Assembly: GCA_964620215.1 (NCBI GenBank)
Contig: CAZUJE010000015.1
Span: forward strand, 1-32,715
Direction: 5' to 3'
DNA: 32,715 nucleotides
DNA from: JAUSIF01 sp964620215
Lineage (GTDB): Bacteria > Pseudomonadota > Alphaproteobacteria > Rhizobiales > Xanthobacteraceae
The position numbers and the translations under genes were made by a program. Shown here one piece after another: positions 29,779 to 32,715 of this stretch; position 1 is the first letter of the stretch; every line of letters begins with the position of its first letter. The notes beneath the pieces were generated by a model. It did not search any database. It saw nothing but the letters and a program-made list of their open reading frames with translations, and was not told the DNA's origin.

Positions 29779-32715
29779 GTGGCTGATTTCTTTATCGGCC
29801 GCCCGATCTTCGCGGCGGTGGTGGCTCTGTTCATTTGTCTCGGCGGGTTCATCGCAATCCCGCTGTTGCCGGTCGCGCAGTATCCAATCATCGCGCCGCC
29901 TTCGATCTCGGTCAGCACCAGCTATCCGGGCGCCTCGCCGGAAAATCTTTACTACAGCGTTACGCGCTTGATCGAGGAAGAGCTGAATGGTGCAAGTGGC
30001 ATTCTGAATTTTGAATCTACAAGCGACTCCCTCGGCCAGGTCGAAATCATTGCGAATTTCGTACCCGGCACCGATCCGAGCATGGCCTCGGTCGAAGTGC
30101 AGAACCGCATCAAGCGCGTGGAAGCGCGCTTGCCGCGCGCCGTCATCCAGCAGGGCATTCTCATCGAGGAAGCCTCGAGTGCCGTCTTGCAGATCATCAC
30201 GCTGCGTTCGCCCGATGGCAGCGTGGATGAAACCGGCCTCGGCGATTTTATGGTGCGAAACATTGTCGGCGAAATCCGCCGCATTCCGGGCGTCGGCCGC
30301 GCAACGCTGTTTTCATCAGAGCGTTCACTGCGCGTCTGGGTCAATCCGTCGAAACTCGTTGGATATAATTTAACTTCCGACGATGTGAACAAGGCGATTG
30401 AAGCGCAGAACGCGCAGGTCGCTTCGGGCAGTATCGGCGCTGAGCCGAGCAGCAAGAGCCATCCGATTTCCGCGCTGGTGCTGGTGAAGGGCCAGCTTTC
30501 GACACCGGAAGAATTCGGCGCGATTGTTTTACGCGCCAATCCCGACGGTTCGACTGTTCGTCTGCGCGATGTGGCGCGGATCGAGGTCGCCAATCTCAGC
30601 TATCAGTTGAGTACGCGCCAGAACGGGCAGCCGGCAGCGGGTCTAAATATCCTGCTCGCGCCAACCGGCAATGCGCTCGCAACCGCCAACGCGGTGCGGG
30701 CGAAAATGGAAGATCTGTCCAGGTTTTTTCCGGCCAACATCAAATACGACATTCCCTACGACATCACGCCGGTGGTGAAAGCGTCCATTTTCAAGGTGCT
30801 CACGACGCTCGCCGAAGCCATGGTGCTCGTGTTCCTGGTGATGCTGCTGTTCCTGCAAAACATCCGCTACACGATCATTCCGACGGTGGTTGTGCCCGTG
30901 GCGCTGCTCGGCACCTGCGTCGTGCTGCTCATCCTCGGTTTCTCGCTCAACATGCTGACGCTGTTCGCGATGGTGCTGGCCATCGGCATTCTCGTGGACG
31001 ATGCCATCGTCGTCGTCGAGAACGTCGAGCGCATCATGTTCGAGGAGGGGCTTTCGCCGAAAGAGGCAACCCGCAAGGCGATGCAGCAGATCACCGGCGC
31101 CATTGTTGGAATTACTTTGGTCTTGATGGCTGTGTTTGTGCCAATGGCGTTTTTTCCGGGCTCCGTGGGCATCGTTTACAAGCAGTTCTCCGTCACGATG
31201 GTGTCGGCGATTGCATTTTCCGCGCTGATGGCGCTCTCGCTCACGCCCGCCCTGTGCGCAACCATTCTGAAACCCTTGGCCATCGGCGATCACGCCGCGA
31301 AAACCGGTATCTATGGCTGGTTCAATTCAGCACTGGAAATGTCCCGCAAGGGCTACAAGAAATATGTCGGCTGGAGTTTGAAGCGCGCTAGCCGCCTGAT
31401 GGGAATTTATCTGGCGCTCGTGCTGGTACTCGCTTACGCCTTCGCGCGGCTGCCCGCGGGCTTTCTGCCGGTGGACGATCAGGGCTTTATCACCACCGAC
31501 GTACAGACGCCGCCGGAATCCTCGTTCAACCGCACCTCCGATGCAGTGAAGAAGGTCGAGGAATTTCTCGCGAGCCGCAAAGGCATCGAGAACGTCACGT
31601 TTCTCGGCGGCTTCAGCTTCGCCGGGCAGGGCATGAACACGGCACAGGCTTTCATCACGCTGAAGGATTGGTCCGAGCGCGGCGCGAGCGACTCTTCCGC
31701 CGCCATTGTCGCCGACATCAACAAATCGCTGGAAAGCATCCGTGACGCGAAGATTTCCGCCCTCGAGCCGCCGCCCATCGATAACCTCGGGAATTCCAGC
31801 GGCTTCAGTTTTCGTCTTCAGGACCGCGCGCAAAAGGGTTACGCCGAACTCGTGCGCGCGAAGGAGCAGTTGCTCGCGGCGGCACGCAAGAGTCCGATCC
31901 TGCAAGATGTGTTTGAAGAAGGCCTGCCACGCGCGCCGCAGATCGAACTACTGATCGACCGCGAAAAGGCGGGCGCGCTGGGTGTGACGTTTCAGGACAT
32001 CAACAGCACGATCTCGACCAATCTCGGCTCCGCCTACATCAACGATTTCCCCAATCGCGGCCGCATGCAGCGCGTGATCGTGCAGGCGGATCTCGCGGGC
32101 CGGATGCAGCCGGACGACATTCTGACGTTCAACGTCCGCAACTCGCAGGGCAAGCTCGTGCCGTTTTCTTCTTTCGCAAACGTGAAATGGGCGGTCGGCC
32201 CGTCGCAGATGATCGGCTTCAATTATTATCCGACTGTGCGCATCAGCGGTGCGGCGAAACCTGGCTACACCAGCGGCGATGCGCTGGCGGAAATGGAAAA
32301 GCTCGCGGCGCAATTGCCGCGCGGCTTCGGATATGAATGGACCGGACAGTCGTTGCAGGAAAAGCTCGCAGGCTCGCAGGCGCCTTTGCTGTTGATGCTC
32401 TCGGCGCTCATCGTGTTCATGCTGCTCGCCGCCTTTTACGAGAGCTGGACCATTCCATTGTCCGTGCTGCTCACCGTCCCGCTCGGCATGTTCGGCGCGG
32501 TGCTCGCCGTGACCATGCGCGGGATGCCGAACGACGTCTATTTTACCATCGGCCTTATCACCATCATCGGCCTTGCCGCGAAAGACGCGATCCTGATTAT
32601 CGGTTTTGCAAAAGACCTGCGCGAAAAGGGAATGCCGATGAAGGAGGCGGCCATCGCGGCTGCGCATCTTCGCTTCCGTCCGATTCTGATGACCGGTTTT
32701 GCTTTCGTATTTGGC
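29779..32715 (+). CDS. RND multidrug efflux pump, HAE1 type (AcrB/MexB family), 3' end outside the window
   Basis: The frame is open from the GTG at 29779 (AGAGG upstream) to the last base, 979 codons, of an expected roughly 1,040-1,060. It begins VADFFIGRPIFAAVVALF, the standard HAE1 start. The proton-relay residues are in place: D407 and D408 in GILVDDAIVVVENV, exactly the AcrB numbering, and K935 in IGLAAKDAILIIGFAKDL (AcrB K940). Other family blocks are YPGASPE, LFLQNIRYTIIPTVVVPVAL, GFLPVDDQGF and AAFYESWTIPLSVLLTVPLG. It is a trimeric inner-membrane drug/proton antiporter acting with the upstream adaptor. The substrate range cannot be predicted. The C-terminal helices lie outside the window. 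Confidence 0.96.
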   Translation, partial: MADFFIGRPIFAAVVALFICLGGFIAIPLLPVAQYPIIAPPSISVSTSYPGASPENLYYSVTRLIEEELNGASGILNFESTSDSLGQVEIIANFVPGTDPSMASVEVQNRIKRVEARLPRAVIQQGILIEEASSAVLQIITLRSPDGSVDETGLGDFMVRNIVGEIRRIPGVGRATLFSSERSLRVWVNPSKLVGYNLTSDDVNKAIEAQNAQVASGSIGAEPSSKSHPISALVLVKGQLSTPEEFGAIVLRANPDGSTVRLRDVARIEVANLSYQLSTRQNGQPAAGLNILLAPTGNALATANAVRAKMEDLSRFFPANIKYDIPYDITPVVKASIFKVLTTLAEAMVLVFLVMLLFLQNIRYTIIPTVVVPVALLGTCVVLLILGFSLNMLTLFAMVLAIGILVDDAIVVVENVERIMFEEGLSPKEATRKAMQQITGAIVGITLVLMAVFVPMAFFPGSVGIVYKQFSVTMVSAIAFSALMALSLTPALCATILKPLAIGDHAAKTGIYGWFNSALEMSRKGYKKYVGWSLKRASRLMGIYLALVLVLAYAFARLPAGFLPVDDQGFITTDVQTPPESSFNRTSDAVKKVEEFLASRKGIENVTFLGGFSFAGQGMNTAQAFITLKDWSERGASDSSAAIVADINKSLESIRDAKISALEPPPIDNLGNSSGFSFRLQDRAQKGYAELVRAKEQLLAAARKSPILQDVFEEGLPRAPQIELLIDREKAGALGVTFQDINSTISTNLGSAYINDFPNRGRMQRVIVQADLAGRMQPDDILTFNVRNSQGKLVPFSSFANVKWAVGPSQMIGFNYYPTVRISGAAKPGYTSGDALAEMEKLAAQLPRGFGYEWTGQSLQEKLAGSQAPLLLMLSALIVFMLLAAFYESWTIPLSVLLTVPLGMFGAVLAVTMRGMPNDVYFTIGLITIIGLAAKDAILIIGFAKDLREKGMPMKEAAIAAAHLRFRPILMTGFAFVFG

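Overview
The window looks like part of a draft genome or scaffold (it contains a 10-base N gap) from an alphaproteobacterium of the Rhizobiales/Hyphomicrobiales, probably near Bradyrhizobium, Rhodopseudomonas or Xanthobacteraceae. Four observations support this. Coding sequence is about 60% G+C (62% in one 60-base line counted by hand). The order pyrB-pyrC-plsY-dprA-topA-rnr is typical of the group. gatCA is encoded separately from gatB. Short palindromic intergenic repeats with GAGCATGATC-type ends occur, which are common in these genomes. The placement rests on gene order and remembered family sequence, not on a search.

Region 1 (1-10470, minus strand) is a housekeeping block. In transcription order it holds pyrB, a 77-residue membrane protein, a pyrC-type dihydroorotase homologue lacking the HxH metal motif, a hybrid histidine kinase, plsY and dprA (packed or overlapping), then topA and the 5' part of rnr (RNase R). 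A small conserved-looking gene (3748-3966) lies on the plus strand between dprA and topA. The topA leader contains a terminator-like hairpin 28 nt before the start codon.

Region 2 (10471-14192) holds a small exported Tyr/Gly-rich protein, an AEC-family permease and ruvX (both minus), then a nitronate monooxygenase-like flavoprotein followed by a small four-helix membrane protein (plus).

Region 3 (14193-15415) is the most foreign-looking part: an A+T-rich gene for a three-helix membrane protein of unknown function, followed by about 400 bases of non-coding DNA full of inverted repeats that resemble a structured RNA or dispersed repeat.

Region 4 (15416-24364) carries gatC-gatA (gatA broken by the N gap), a patatin-like lipoprotein, an NTF2/SnoaL-like protein and an lrgA-lrgB pair. 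Next come four tiny membrane proteins on the minus strand, three of them 50-55 residues, each with a strong ribosome binding site. gatB and a GT39-like membrane glycosyltransferase follow.

Region 5 (24365-26732) is a stress-regulon module. An ECF sigma factor and its RskA-type anti-sigma factor are divergent from a secreted DUF4394 protein. The shared intergenic region holds a striking palindrome in which both directions carry GCATC(C/T)-N16-GGTAAT, a likely pair of autoregulated ECF promoters.

Region 6 (26733-32715) has a secreted lysine-rich PsiF-like protein (minus), a small Sel1-repeat protein preceded by a cluster of GANTC sites, two copies and a remnant of dispersed palindromes, and an RND efflux operon (lipoprotein adaptor plus HAE1-type pump). 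The pump runs off the window end. No tRNA, rRNA, CRISPR array or insertion-sequence transposase was seen.
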